From positions 2,666,001 through 2,730,000 of the forward strand of contig NZ_PHHD01000001.1 of the NCBI RefSeq assembly GCF_002813445.1: a stretch of 64,000 nt of DNA. Reading direction: 5' to 3'. The notes beneath the pieces are model-generated. The model saw nothing but the letters and a program-made list of their open reading frames with translations. It ran no database searches and was not told the DNA's origin. The position numbers and the translations under genes are program-made. Source of the stretch: Pseudomonas tolaasii NCPPB 2192 (GTDB taxonomy: Bacteria; Pseudomonadota; Gammaproteobacteria; Pseudomonadales; Pseudomonadaceae). Below are positions 31,386-41,034 of the stretch, one piece after another (the first letter of the stretch is position 1; each line of letters opens with the position of its first letter).

Positions 31386-32687
31386 TCAGGGCAGCACGGA
31401 AAAAACGATCGCAGACAGCGCAATCAACCCGATCACCACGACAAACACATTCGACACTTGCCCAGAATACTGGCGCAAAGCTGGCACGCGGTGGATGGCG
31501 TACATCGGCATCAGGAACAACAGGCACGCGATGATCGGCCCGCCCAGGGTTTCGATCATGCCCAGAATGCTCGGGTTGAACGTCGCCACGGCCCAGCAGG
31601 TCAGCACCATGAACAGCGCAGTGCAGCGCTCCAGCCATTTGGAAGGCATTGCCCGGTTACGCCCGCGCAAGGATTTTACGATCAAGCCCTGGAAGCCTTC
31701 GCTCGCGCCGATGTAGTGGCCGAGGAAGGATTTGGTAATGGCCACCAGCGCAATCAACGGCGCGGCGTAGGCGATTACCGGGGTCTGGAAGTGGTTGGCC
31801 AGGTACGACAGGATCGAGATGTTCTGCGCCTTGGCGGCTGCGAGGTCGGCGGGCGACAGCGCCAGCACGCAACTGAAACAGAAGAACATCACCGTCAGCA
31901 CCATCATGCCGTGGGCGGTGGCGAGGATGCCGCTGCTTTTGCGCTCGGCCTGCGCGCCATACACGCGTTTCTGGTCGACGGCGAAGGCGGAGATGATCGG
32001 TGAGTGGTTGAAGGAAAACACCATCACCGGAATCGCCAGCCACAGCGTCTTGAGGAACACCGGCATTGGCATGCCATCACCCGCCGAGGCGAAGAACGCG
32101 CCATTCCAGTTAGGGATCAGGCTGAACGCCAGCAACAGCAGGGCTGCGACGAACGGGTACACCAGCACGCTCATGGCCTTGACGATGACGCCCTGGCCGC
32201 ACCGCACAATGGCCATCAGGCCGAGAATCAGCACCAGCGACAGGATCGCGCGAGGCGGCGGCGCCATGTGCAGTTGGTGTTCCATGAAGCTGCCGAGGGT
32301 ATTGGTCAGCGCCACGCTGTACACCAGCAGAATCGGGAAAATCGCGAAGAAGTAGAGCAGGGTGATCAGCTTGCCCGCGCCGACGCCGAAGTGTTCTTCG
32401 ACCACTTCGGTGATATCGCCGGACTTGCCTGACAACACAAAGCGCGTCAGCCCACGGTGGGCGAAGAAGGTCATCGGGAAGGCCAGCAGCGCCAGCACGA
32501 TCAGCGGCCAGAAGCCACCGACGCCCGCGTTGATCGGCAGGAACAGCGTGCCCGCGCCGATGGCGGTGCCGTAGAGGCCGAGCATCCAGGTGGTGTCGTG
32601 TTTGGTCCAGCCAGTGGTAACGCTCGTGCTCGCAGCGGGATTTGCTTCTGAAGGTGTAGCGCCAGCAGGTGTACGTACATCGGTCAT
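31386..32687 (-). CDS. Serine/threonine transporter of the HAAAP family (SdaC-like)
   Basis: This 433-residue inner-membrane protein has about eleven hydrophobic segments. The family start GTAIGAGTLFLPINAGVGGFWPL, with FPMTFFAHRGLTRF and FSFNHSPIISAFAVDQKR, is close to E. coli SdaC. It is 61 bases downstream of the serine deaminase gene sdaA on the same strand, which strongly suggests serine uptake for catabolism. I chose the ATG at 32687, preceded by GAGG, over an upstream start at 32723. Confidence 0.88.
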   Translation of the reverse strand: MTDVRTPAGATPSEANPAASTSVTTGWTKHDTTWMLGLYGTAIGAGTLFLPINAGVGGFWPLIVLALLAFPMTFFAHRGLTRFVLSGKSGDITEVVEEHFGVGAGKLITLLYFFAIFPILLVYSVALTNTLGSFMEHQLHMAPPPRAILSLVLILGLMAIVRCGQGVIVKAMSVLVYPFVAALLLLAFSLIPNWNGAFFASAGDGMPMPVFLKTLWLAIPVMVFSFNHSPIISAFAVDQKRVYGAQAERKSSGILATAHGMMVLTVMFFCFSCVLALSPADLAAAKAQNISILSYLANHFQTPVIAYAAPLIALVAITKSFLGHYIGASEGFQGLIVKSLRGRNRAMPSKWLERCTALFMVLTCWAVATFNPSILGMIETLGGPIIACLLFLMPMYAIHRVPALRQYSGQVSNVFVVVIGLIALSAIVFSVLP

Positions 32688-32748
32688 CGGTATTGCCTCG
32701 TTATTATTTTTGCGCGGGCTCACGTTGGGGCGGGTAGAGGTGCTCCGA

Positions 32749-34125
32749 TCAGCACTCCACCCAGCTGACCGCCAGGCCGCCCCGTGAAGTTTCTTTGTAT
32801 TTGTCGTGCATATCGGCGCCGGTATCGCGCATGGTGCGGATCACCCGGTCGAGGGAAATGAAGTGTTTGCCGTCGCCGCGCAGGGCCATTTGCGTGGCGT
32901 TGATCGCCTTCACGGCGGCGATGGCGTTGCGCTCGATACACGGCACTTGCACCAGGCCACCGACCGGGTCGCAGGTCAGGCCGAGGTTGTGTTCCAGGCC
33001 GATTTCGGCGGCGTTTTCCAATTGCTCCGGCGTGGCACCGAGAACATCGGCGAGCCCGGCGGCCGCCATGGCACAGGCGGACCCCACTTCGCCCTGGCAA
33101 CCGACTTCGGCGCCGGAAATCGAGGCGTTTTTCTTGCAGAGAATGCCGACGGCGGCGGCGGCCAGGAAGAAATTGACTACGTCATCGTCGGACGCATCGG
33201 CGTTGAATTTCATGTAGTAGTGCAGCACTGCCGGGATGATGCCCGCTGCGCCATTGGTCGGTGCAGTGACCATGCGCCCGCCGGCGGCATTTTCTTCGTT
33301 GACGGCCAGGGCGAACAGGTTGACCCACTCCATCGCCGACAGGGTTGAAGTGATCACATTCGGTTTGCCGATTTCCAGCAGGCTGCGGTGCAATTTCGCC
33401 GCGCGGCGCGGCACATCCAAACCGCCTGGCAAGATGCCTTCATCGCGCAGACCTTGTTCCACGCACTCGCGCATGACCGACCAGATATGCAGCAGGCCGC
33501 TGCGAATTTCTTCATCGCTGCGCCACGCGCGCTCATTGGCCATCATCAGCTCGGAGACCCGCAGGCCGTGCTTGTTGCACAGGGCCAGCAGTTCGACGGC
33601 GCTGGAAAAATCGTAGGGCAATTGCACGTCGCTGGTGGGCGCCACGCCCGATTCGGCCTCGGCCGCTTCGATGATGAAACCGCCGCCCACCGAGTAGTAC
33701 GTTTGCTCGCTGAGCAGGCCGTTTTCGCCGTAGGCGTGCAGGGACATGGCATTGGGGTGGTAGGGCAGGCTTTCGTCCAGCAGCAGGAGATCGGTGTGCC
33801 AGTTGAAGGCAATTTCCTGGCGGGCGGCGAGTAGCAGTTTGCCGGACTCGCGCAGTTGCTGGATGCGGGGGTTGATGGAGGTGGGGTCGACCTGATCCGG
33901 CCACTCGCCCATCAAGCCCACTACACAGGCGCGGTCGGTGGCGTGGCCGACGCCGGTGGCGGACAGCGAACCGTATAAACGTACTTCGACGCGGCGCGTG
34001 TCGCTCAACAGGTTTTGGTCGGTCAGGGCTTGGGCAAAGGTCGCCGCCGCGCGCATCGGGCCGACGGTGTGGGAGCTGGACGGACCGATGCCGACTTTGA
34101 ATAGATCGAAAACACTGATAGCCAT
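32749..34125 (-). CDS. sdaA: L-serine ammonia-lyase (single-chain, iron-sulphur)
   Basis: This 458-residue enzyme converts L-serine to pyruvate and ammonia with a [4Fe-4S] cluster. The N-terminal beta domain has FDLFKVGIGPSSSHTVGPM. The alpha domain carries the cluster cysteines in GAEVGCQGEVGSACAM, LTCDPVGGLVQVPC and neighbouring residues. The C-terminus ends in cysteine (C458), the tail that plugs the active site in homologues. It forms a minus-strand unit with the transporter and is divergent from a DsdC-like regulator. Confidence 0.95.
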   Translation of the reverse strand: MAISVFDLFKVGIGPSSSHTVGPMRAAATFAQALTDQNLLSDTRRVEVRLYGSLSATGVGHATDRACVVGLMGEWPDQVDPTSINPRIQQLRESGKLLLAARQEIAFNWHTDLLLLDESLPYHPNAMSLHAYGENGLLSEQTYYSVGGGFIIEAAEAESGVAPTSDVQLPYDFSSAVELLALCNKHGLRVSELMMANERAWRSDEEIRSGLLHIWSVMRECVEQGLRDEGILPGGLDVPRRAAKLHRSLLEIGKPNVITSTLSAMEWVNLFALAVNEENAAGGRMVTAPTNGAAGIIPAVLHYYMKFNADASDDDVVNFFLAAAAVGILCKKNASISGAEVGCQGEVGSACAMAAAGLADVLGATPEQLENAAEIGLEHNLGLTCDPVGGLVQVPCIERNAIAAVKAINATQMALRGDGKHFISLDRVIRTMRDTGADMHDKYKETSRGGLAVSWVEC

Positions 34126-34262
34126 GCTAAAGCCTTACAAGCAATGGAGTAGAAATCGCTGCCATGTTTTGTAGGACGAGCGGAATTGGCGCGATACTGA
34201 GCCTCTGGATCGGCACTGACCAACGAATTATCCTAAGACACCCTTTAGCAGGACTAAACGCT

Positions 34263-35210
34263 ATGACCCGGCCCCTTCATGGCCAGACCTATGTCTGGCT
34301 GCACGTTTTTTCCTGTGCCGCGCGGCATCTGTCGTTCACGCGGTGCGCTGAAGAACTGCACATCACGCCGGGGGCGGTGAGCCAGCAAATCCGCCAATTG
34401 GAGGAGCGTCTGGGCTTTCGGCTGTTCCACCGGCGCGCACGCGGCGTAGAACTGAGCGCCGAGGGGCAACGGCTGGCGGCGACGGTGAGCGAGGCTTACG
34501 GCAGCATCGACGCGGAGCTGCAGCGGCTGGACGCGGGCATGATCAGCGGCACCTTGCGCCTGCGCTCGATCCCGTCATTTCTGGGCAAGTGGCTGACGCC
34601 GCGCTTGCCGCGTTTGCAGCAACGTTTTCCGGATATCCAACTGCGCATGGTGGCCGAAGACAGCAGCATTGCCTTGCATGAAGGCGACTTCGACTTGGCC
34701 ATCGACCTCAACGACGGCAGCTACCCCGGCCTGTTATCCACCGCTTTGCTCGATGAGCAGATTTTCCCGGTGTGTGCGCCCAGCTTGCTGCGCGCAAGGC
34801 CGCCCCTGCACGGCCCGGCTGACCTGGTGCATTTCCCGCTGCTGCACGACATTACCGCCTGGCGTGGGAGTTATGAGTATGCCGAGTGGGAGTTTTACCT
34901 GAATGCCATCGGCTATCACGACGCCGATGTGCGGCGCGGCCACACTTTCAACCGCAACCACCTGACCATCGAAGCCGCCATCGCCGGTATGGGCGTGGCC
35001 ATCGCGCGTCGCACGTTACTCAACGATGAGCTGGAGCGCGGTACGTTGATCGTGCCGTTCGGCCTGGCCGTGCCCAACCACAAACGCTACGTGTTGCTGT
35101 ACGCGCCGGGCGCACTGAGCCATCCGGGCGTGCGGGCGGTGCACGACTGGCTGGTGGAGGAAGCGGGGATTTTTCGCGGATTGCACCCGTTGGGAGAGGG
35201 GCAATTATGA
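34263..35210 (+). CDS. LysR-type regulator, DsdC-like
   Basis: This 315-residue protein has an N-terminal LysR helix-turn-helix (about 10-70; AARHLSFTRCAEELHITPGA, VSQQIRQLEERLGFRLF) and a substrate-binding domain (about 95-300). Several stretches resemble E. coli DsdC, including DLAIDLNDG and LLDEQIFPVCAPSL. It is divergent from sdaA with 137 bases between, a usual arrangement for a LysR activator of its neighbour. I infer control of sdaA and the transporter by serine or a related amino acid. The ATG at 34263 was chosen over an upstream GTG/TTG in the open frame. Confidence 0.85.
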   Translation: MTRPLHGQTYVWLHVFSCAARHLSFTRCAEELHITPGAVSQQIRQLEERLGFRLFHRRARGVELSAEGQRLAATVSEAYGSIDAELQRLDAGMISGTLRLRSIPSFLGKWLTPRLPRLQQRFPDIQLRMVAEDSSIALHEGDFDLAIDLNDGSYPGLLSTALLDEQIFPVCAPSLLRARPPLHGPADLVHFPLLHDITAWRGSYEYAEWEFYLNAIGYHDADVRRGHTFNRNHLTIEAAIAGMGVAIARRTLLNDELERGTLIVPFGLAVPNHKRYVLLYAPGALSHPGVRAVHDWLVEEAGIFRGLHPLGEGQL

Positions 35211-35423
35211 GGTTGGCGGGGCGTAAGAAGATGTAACTAACTCCCCACCCTAACAGCGTTTTTGCTCGTAGTCAGACTTAATTTGTAATGTGGGATTTAT
35301 CTTTGCAAAGGGGTTGAATTGTTTCAGCGGGTGCTCAATTGTGTAATCAAGAGGTCATGGTTTCACCACCCCGGTGTTGCAGTTTGTGACCTCTGGCGAG
35401 CTAGCTGAAATAAGGGAAGAACT

Positions 35424-35834
35424 ATGCAAATCCAAGTCAATAGCGATAACCATATTGAAAGCAGCATCCGACTGGAGGAGTGGGTACGTACCACCATTGA
35501 GAGCACGCTCGAACGCTACGAAGAAGACCTGACCCGTGTCGAGGTCTACCTGCGGGATGAGAACGGCGACAAGCCCGGTCCCCACGATTTGAGTTGCCGC
35601 CTGGAAGCACGGCCAAAGGGCCATCAACCGCTTTCGGTTCTGCACAAGGCCGATACCCTGGAACAGGCGATCGACGGCGCCGCGACCAAGCTGGATCATG
35701 CGTTGGAACATCTGTTCGGCAAACTGCAAGGCAAGCCGCGCGCTGCCGGGAAAAACCAGCCGAGCACCAAAGTGAATGAAGACGAGCTTGAACAGGAGTT
35801 TCTGGAAAAAGAACGCGCCGTGTTCAACGGCTGA
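35424..35834 (+). CDS. HPF/RaiA-family ribosome-associated protein
   Basis: This 136-residue protein has the short HPF/RaiA fold: MQIQVNSDNHIES, LEEWVRTTIESTLERYEEDLTRVEVYLRDENG and DTLEQAIDGAATKLDHALEHLFGK, with a lysine-rich C-terminal tail. Family members bind idle ribosomes or stabilise them in stationary phase. It has its own start after about 210 bases in which I see no gene, and an intrinsic terminator follows. Confidence 0.85.
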   Translation: MQIQVNSDNHIESSIRLEEWVRTTIESTLERYEEDLTRVEVYLRDENGDKPGPHDLSCRLEARPKGHQPLSVLHKADTLEQAIDGAATKLDHALEHLFGKLQGKPRAAGKNQPSTKVNEDELEQEFLEKERAVFNG

Positions 35835-35860
35835 TTGCTGACGGTTCTTTCATCCCCATC

Positions 35861-35890
35861 AAAACGGGCCTGCACATGCAGGCCCGTTTT
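35861..35890 (+). terminator. Intrinsic terminator after the HPF-like gene
   Basis: AAAACGGGCCTGCA (35861-35874) and TGCAGGCCCGTTTT (35877-35890) are perfect 14-base inverted arms with a two-base loop, followed by the T run inside the right arm. It is 26 bases after the stop. Confidence 0.9.
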
Positions 35891-35970
35891 CGTTTTAAGC
35901 GCTTTCGAACCTGGCGAGGCTGCGGAAGCGGTGGGTCTGGCAACGAGGATGTCGCCTGTGCTGCCGTCTT

Positions 35971-36039
35971 CGCAGGCAAGCCAGCTCCCACATTTGACGG
36001 TGTTCACGCCTTCAAACTGTGGGAGCTGGCTTGCCTGCG
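35971..36039. repeat. REP-type inverted repeat pair, reversed orientation
   Basis: CGCAGGCAAGCCAGCTCCCA (starting 35971) and its complement ending at 36039 form 22-base arms about 25 bases apart. The arms face the other way from the other copies in the window (the GTGGGAG ends are inward). It lies at the 3' end of the DHA2 exporter gene. Confidence 0.85.
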
Positions 36040-36058
36040 ATACAGGCGCCTTGTTATT

Positions 36059-37573
36059 TCAGTCAACGCCGCTGCGGAAAAAATGCCGGCTCAATAGCGC
36101 CAACCCTGCCGCACCCAGGCCCGCAAAAAGCATGGCCCAACCCGCGCCGTGGCGCAGGGCTGCCCTGGTATCCGTGTTCGCCAGCCCCGGAACGTCCAAC
36201 TTGCCAGCGGCAATGTGCTGGCTGATGGCAGGCCAATCCATGGCCGTGGTTGCGGGGAGCAAACTGGCCAGTTGATGGCTGATCCCAAGCAGCAGCACCA
36301 GGCCCATCAGCGCGATATTGAGCGCCAGCGTAATCAGCCGCGCACTCAGGTCGATGCCCGAGGCCATGCCCGCACGGTCGGCCGAAACCGAGCCGGTGGT
36401 GGTGTTGGTGGTGGGTGAGTTGGTCAGCGCCAACCCGATGCCAGCCAGCGCACAGCTGAACAGAACCCAGGCAATGCCCGGTTCGGTAGCAGCGTTGGCT
36501 GTCGCCATTGCGATAAACCCCGCGCCCATCACACCCAGGCCCAGTGGAATGATGCGTTCGGCGCCATAACGCAGGGCCAGGCGTTCGGCCAGTGGCGGCA
36601 CCAGCAAGGTCGGCAAGGTATAGGCGAGCAGGGCGCCGCCGGTGGTCAGGGTGTCGTAGCCCAGCCCGGCCTGGAAGTAGAGCGGCAGGTAGATCATGAA
36701 CGGCCAGAAGCTGAAGTTCATGCCAATCGAACCCATAAGCGCGCCATTGAAACGCTGGATGCGGAACACCGAAAAATCAAACATCGGGTGCGGGCTGCGG
36801 CGCTCAATAAAGATGAACAGCACCAAACCGGCCAGCGACAACCCGGCCCAGCCCAGCATCGCCGGTGTGTCGAACCCGTGCTCGCTGCCTTGGGTGATGA
36901 AGTACACCAGCGCGAAGACCGCCAGGGTCAGGGTCAGCATGCCGGCGATATCGAGGCGATGACCCGCCGGGTCGCGGGATTCCTGCACGCTGATACGCAG
37001 CAGCGCCAGCGTGAGCAAGGTCAAGGGCACATGCACCAGAAACACCCAGCGCCAGTCGGCCACCGCTAAAATCAGCGCGCCCACCATGGGGCCGAAACCC
37101 AGACCAACACCTGCGATCACGCCCCATACCGCAAAGGCCCGCGCCCGAGCGGCCGGCTCGCGGAACTGGTGCGACAGAATCGCGAACTGGCAAATCATCA
37201 TCGCCCCGGCGCCTACGCCCTGCACAAAGCGCGCGGCGATCAGCGTGGAGGCGTCATTGGCCAACCCGCAGGCCAGCGAGGCCAGCCCGAACAGCCACAA
37301 ACACATCACCAGCATGCGCCGCCGCCCAAACCGATCGGCCAATGTGCCCGCTGCCATCAGCACACTGGTGCAGGCGAGGGTGTAGGCATTCATGATCCAT
37401 TGGGCATCCTGGAAACCAGTGCCCAGTTGCTGTTCAAGGGTCGGCAGAATCACCGGCACGCTGGAAATTTCCAGGCCGAACATCAAGGCCACAAGGCACA
37501 CGGCGGTGAGGGCCAGGCCATCTCTGGCGGTGCGCGGTGGGTTTGCGGCGGACAGCGTTGCGGCAGGTGGCAT
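36059..37573 (-). CDS. MFS multidrug exporter of the DHA2 (14-segment) family
   Basis: This 504-residue inner-membrane protein has about fourteen hydrophobic segments and the EmrB/QacA-type motifs WIMNAYTLACTSVLMAAGTLADRFGRR (motif A region) and FVQGVGAGAMM, with a motif C-like GVGLGFGPMVGAL. It is divergent from a LysR regulator (37681), so it is probably under its control. Its substrates cannot be told from the sequence. No periplasmic adaptor gene is adjacent. Confidence 0.88.
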   Translation of the reverse strand: MPPAATLSAANPPRTARDGLALTAVCLVALMFGLEISSVPVILPTLEQQLGTGFQDAQWIMNAYTLACTSVLMAAGTLADRFGRRRMLVMCLWLFGLASLACGLANDASTLIAARFVQGVGAGAMMICQFAILSHQFREPAARARAFAVWGVIAGVGLGFGPMVGALILAVADWRWVFLVHVPLTLLTLALLRISVQESRDPAGHRLDIAGMLTLTLAVFALVYFITQGSEHGFDTPAMLGWAGLSLAGLVLFIFIERRSPHPMFDFSVFRIQRFNGALMGSIGMNFSFWPFMIYLPLYFQAGLGYDTLTTGGALLAYTLPTLLVPPLAERLALRYGAERIIPLGLGVMGAGFIAMATANAATEPGIAWVLFSCALAGIGLALTNSPTTNTTTGSVSADRAGMASGIDLSARLITLALNIALMGLVLLLGISHQLASLLPATTAMDWPAISQHIAAGKLDVPGLANTDTRAALRHGAGWAMLFAGLGAAGLALLSRHFFRSGVD

Positions 37574-37627
37574 GGGGATTCTCCTGAGGATGGGTATATC
37601 GGGTTATTTTCAGGGGAATCTGGTTCG

Positions 37628-37640
37628 TTATTCGTGATAA
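37628..37640. promoter_or_regulatory. Candidate LysR-type binding site (T-N11-A)
   Basis: TTATTCGTGATAA is a T-N11-A interrupted palindrome (TTAT/ATAA) in the 107-base divergent region between the DHA2 exporter and its LysR-type neighbour. It fits the generic LysR box but is short, so chance is a real possibility. Confidence 0.35.
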
Positions 37641-37680
37641 GTTTTCTTTTAATAAGGGAATCAAGGGCGACAATTCAAGC

Positions 37681-38553
37681 ATGGCTACCCCACGTTTCGA
37701 CGGCGTTGAACTGTTTCTGCAAATCGTTGAAAGCGGCAACCTGACCGAAGCCGCCGAGCGTTTGAATCTCACGCGCTCGGCCGTCGGCAAGGGCCTGGCG
37801 CGGCTGGAGGCTCGGTTGGGCACCTGCCTGCTGCAGCGCTCCACCCGCCGCCAGCGCCTGACCGAAGACGGGCAAGCCTATTACGAACATTGCCTGCGGG
37901 CGCTGGCGGAGCTTGAGGCCGCCGAATCGGTGCTGGAAAGTGGCCGCCAGATACCACGCGGGCGCTTGAGGGCGAGCCTGCCGCTGGCCTTCGGTCATCA
38001 CTATGCCGCGCCCGCCTTGTGGGGCTTGATGGACCGTTACCCGGAACTGGAAATCGAGATTTCATTCTCCGACCGGTTAATCGACTTGGCCCAGGAAGGT
38101 TTCGACGTGGCCGTGCGGATCGGGCCGTTGCCGGATACCGACCGCCTGAGCGCGCGGCGTTTGGGTGAGCAGTCCGTGGGGTTGGCGGCTTCGCCGGCTT
38201 ACTTGCAGCGCGCCGGGCGAATTGACGGTATCGAGGATCTCGCCGGCCACCGAGGCATTGCTTACCGCAGCAACACGTCGTTTCGCCCGGGTGTGACCTC
38301 ACCGTTGGTGCTGGACGACCTGCAGGCCGTCGCCGACGCCGCCATTGCGGGCATCGGCGTGGCCTGGCTGCCGAGCTGGTTGATTGCCCATTACGTACTG
38401 CGCGGCCAGCTGGAAGCGGTATTGCCGAACTACCGCGACAGGCCCGCGCCGATCCATGTGATCTGGCCGACGGCGGCGCACATGCCGGCCAAGGTGCGTT
38501 GCGCCATCGACGCCCTGGTGGCCGGCACGCCGAGTTGCCTGGCAGGCAGTTAA
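37681..38553 (+). CDS. LysR-type transcriptional regulator
   Basis: This 290-residue protein has an N-terminal helix-turn-helix (about 6-65; FLQIVESGNLTEAAERLNLT, RSAVGKGLARLEARLG) and a substrate-binding domain (about 90-285; SFSDRLIDLAQEGFDVAVRIG, the usual LysR signature of this subfamily). It is divergent from the DHA2 exporter and probably regulates it. The inducer is unknown. Confidence 0.88.
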   Translation: MATPRFDGVELFLQIVESGNLTEAAERLNLTRSAVGKGLARLEARLGTCLLQRSTRRQRLTEDGQAYYEHCLRALAELEAAESVLESGRQIPRGRLRASLPLAFGHHYAAPALWGLMDRYPELEIEISFSDRLIDLAQEGFDVAVRIGPLPDTDRLSARRLGEQSVGLAASPAYLQRAGRIDGIEDLAGHRGIAYRSNTSFRPGVTSPLVLDDLQAVADAAIAGIGVAWLPSWLIAHYVLRGQLEAVLPNYRDRPAPIHVIWPTAAHMPAKVRCAIDALVAGTPSCLAGS

Positions 38554-38580
38554 CCCCTCCAACGGACAAAGCCGATCCTC

Positions 38581-38667
38581 TGTGGGAGCTGGCTTGCCTG
38601 CGATGCCGACACCTCGATGCCTCAGGAATACCGAGGTGATGCTATCGCAGGCAAGCCAGCTCCCACA
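38581..38667. repeat. REP-type inverted repeat pair
   Basis: Perfect 24-base inverted arms at 38581-38604 and 38644-38667 carry GTGGGAGCTGGCTTGCC, with an inner stem ACCTCG..CGAGGT. It lies between the LysR gene and the 3' end of fecA. Confidence 0.9.
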
Positions 38668-38697
38668 GGGTTTGCAGTGTTTGCAAGGTCCAGGCAG

Positions 38698-41034
38698 TTA
38701 GAACGCGATGGAGGTTTGCACATACACCGTGCGCGGCTCGCCCACGTATTTGCCCTTGTTGTTGTCGTCGAACGAACGCGTGTAGTACTGCTTGTTGAAG
38801 ATGTTTTTCACCCCGACCGCCACATTCAAATCCGACAGTTGCGGGCCGAAATCGTAGGCTGCGCGGCTGCTGAACAACATGTAGCCGGGGATACGGCCGG
38901 TGCTGCCGTCGGCGCTTTCCGCCTGGGTGTTCGCGTTGTCCGCGAACTGGCTGCTCTGGTAGCTGCTGTCGAGGTTGAGCTTCCAGCGCCCTTCGGTGTA
39001 ACCCACGCCCAGGGTGCCCTTGTGCTTGGACGAGAAGGGCACGCGGTTGCCTTTGTTCGGGCCGTCTTCGCGGATGGTCGCATCGACGTAGGCGTAGGTG
39101 GCGTACACATCAAAACCGGCCAGCGCCGGGCTCAAGCCGTCGAGGGCGTAGTTGATACTCGACTCGATGCCCTGGTGGCGCGTTTCACCCCGGGCGATCA
39201 CCGAGTCGTTGGTCTGGTTGCTGTCGTACTGGTTGTCGAAGTTGATCAGGAACGCGCCGATTTCCGCGCGCAGGGTGCCGTCGTCATAACGCGTGCCGAG
39301 TTCCCAGGTGCGGGCCTTTTCCGGTTTCACTTCGCCGCTGGTCACGCGGTTGGGCATCTGGCTGTACTGCACGCTGCCGAACGAGCCTTCGGTGTTGGCG
39401 TAGAGGTTCCAGTCGTCGGTGAGGTGGTAGAGCACGTTCAACGCCGGCAGCGCGGTGTTGTAGTCGCCCTTGTACTTAACGTTGGTGAGGTTGTTGGTCT
39501 GCTGGGACTCGATCATCTCGTAGCGCACGCCTGGGGTGATGGTCCACTTGCCGATGTCGATGCGGTCATCGACGAAAAACGCGTTGGCTTCGGTGGCGCC
39601 ACGGGTGTCACGGTCGTTGCGGCTATTGGTATTGGGCAGTTGCTGGTTGGCGCTGATCGGCGTGCGGTAGCGCAATTCATGGCCGGCTTCGTTGATGTAG
39701 CGGTAGCCCACGCCCACTTCATGGCTGGTGGGGCCGAGGTCGAAGCCCTGGGCGAAACGGGTTTCCAGGCCGCGCACCCAGTACTCGCGCGGCGACAACG
39801 AAAGGAAGCTGCCCTGGTCGAGGTAGCCATTGCGCAAGGTGGTGGTGAAGAAGGTGTTGGCGGTGAATTCGCGGCGGTCTTGCTGGTAGCGGTAACCGGC
39901 GTTGAACATCGTGCGGCGGCCCCAGAATTTGTCGTAGGGGCGGGTGGATTGATACGGGTCGGCCTTGTAGTCCTTGACGTTCAAACCGCCGGGCATATCG
40001 GCCTGGCCTTCGTAGTACTGCGCCATGGCGTTGAAGCTGTTGGCGTCGTCGAGCTGGTATTTGCCCTTGAGGATCAGGTCGTCAATGCGCGTATTGCTGT
40101 TCTCGCGCCAGTCGCCGCCACGGGTGCCGGAATACAAAATCGCGCCGCCCAGGCCGTTGTCGGCCGTGCCGCCGGCCAGCAGATTGCCGGTGGTCTTGAA
40201 ACCGTCGTGGCTGGAGGACGGGCTGGTTTCAGTCTGCAAACCGCCTTTGACGGTCGGCCCGTCGGGTATCGCGCGGGTCACAAAGTTGACGATGCCGCCG
40301 ACGTTCTGCGGGCCGTACCGTACCGCGCCGCCGCCACGAACCACGTCCACGGCATCCATGTTGCCCATGCTGATCGGCGCGAACGACAGCTGCGGTTGGC
40401 CGTAGGGCGCGAAAGGCACCGGGATGCCGTCCATCAATACGGTGGAGCGCGAGGCCAGGCGCGGGTTGAGGCCGCGAATGCCGAAGTTCAGCGCCATGTC
40501 GTGGCTGCCGGTGCCGTTGTTTTCCGGGGCGTTGACGCCAGGAATGCGGTTGAGCACGTCGCGGGCCTGGGTAGCGCCCTGGCGTTCGAACTCCTCGCGG
40601 CGGATCACGTCACGCGCGCCGGGGTGTTCGAACACGTTGGTTTGCGCTGCGTCGCCGAGCCAGTCACCCACCACGTTGGAGGTTTGCAGTTCGAGGGTGG
40701 CCGGGGCGCTGGCCGGTTGCAGGCTGTAGGCGTTTTCGCCTTCGGCGCGGGCTTGCAGGCCGGTGCCTTCCAGCAGTTTTTGCAAGCCTTCGGCGGCGTT
40801 GTAGTTGCCCGACAACCCACGGCTCTGCATGCCCGCTGTTACTTCGGAGCCGAAGGAAATCAGCACGCCGGCTTCGCGGCCGAACTGGTTCAAGGCCGTT
40901 TCCAGCGAGGTCGGCGCGATGTGGTACGGCTTGGCATTGGCCGCCATGACGGACGGCAGCACGGTCAGGCTGAGGCTGGCGCCGAGCAGGAGTTGGCGCA
41001 GGGTGCGGGCGAGAAGCGTGGGTTGCTGGGGCAT
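38698..41034 (-). CDS. fecA: Ferric citrate-type TonB-dependent receptor FecA
   Basis: This 778-residue outer-membrane receptor has a signal peptide ending near VMAA (about residue 30). An STN signalling domain follows (about 33-105; YHIAPTSLETALNQFGREAG). The plug contains DVLNRIPGVNAPENNGTGSH, GIRGLNPRLASRSTVLMDGI and DVVRGGGAVRYGPQNVGG, then the barrel ends in VYVQTSIAF. These plug blocks are typical of FecA. I chose the ATG at 41034 for a normal signal peptide; the frame is open to 41274. It lies 92 bases downstream of fecR and completes a fecI-fecR-fecA unit. A different ferric-chelate substrate cannot be excluded. Confidence 0.9.
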   Translation of the reverse strand: MPQQPTLLARTLRQLLLGASLSLTVLPSVMAANAKPYHIAPTSLETALNQFGREAGVLISFGSEVTAGMQSRGLSGNYNAAEGLQKLLEGTGLQARAEGENAYSLQPASAPATLELQTSNVVGDWLGDAAQTNVFEHPGARDVIRREEFERQGATQARDVLNRIPGVNAPENNGTGSHDMALNFGIRGLNPRLASRSTVLMDGIPVPFAPYGQPQLSFAPISMGNMDAVDVVRGGGAVRYGPQNVGGIVNFVTRAIPDGPTVKGGLQTETSPSSSHDGFKTTGNLLAGGTADNGLGGAILYSGTRGGDWRENSNTRIDDLILKGKYQLDDANSFNAMAQYYEGQADMPGGLNVKDYKADPYQSTRPYDKFWGRRTMFNAGYRYQQDRREFTANTFFTTTLRNGYLDQGSFLSLSPREYWVRGLETRFAQGFDLGPTSHEVGVGYRYINEAGHELRYRTPISANQQLPNTNSRNDRDTRGATEANAFFVDDRIDIGKWTITPGVRYEMIESQQTNNLTNVKYKGDYNTALPALNVLYHLTDDWNLYANTEGSFGSVQYSQMPNRVTSGEVKPEKARTWELGTRYDDGTLRAEIGAFLINFDNQYDSNQTNDSVIARGETRHQGIESSINYALDGLSPALAGFDVYATYAYVDATIREDGPNKGNRVPFSSKHKGTLGVGYTEGRWKLNLDSSYQSSQFADNANTQAESADGSTGRIPGYMLFSSRAAYDFGPQLSDLNVAVGVKNIFNKQYYTRSFDDNNKGKYVGEPRTVYVQTSIAF

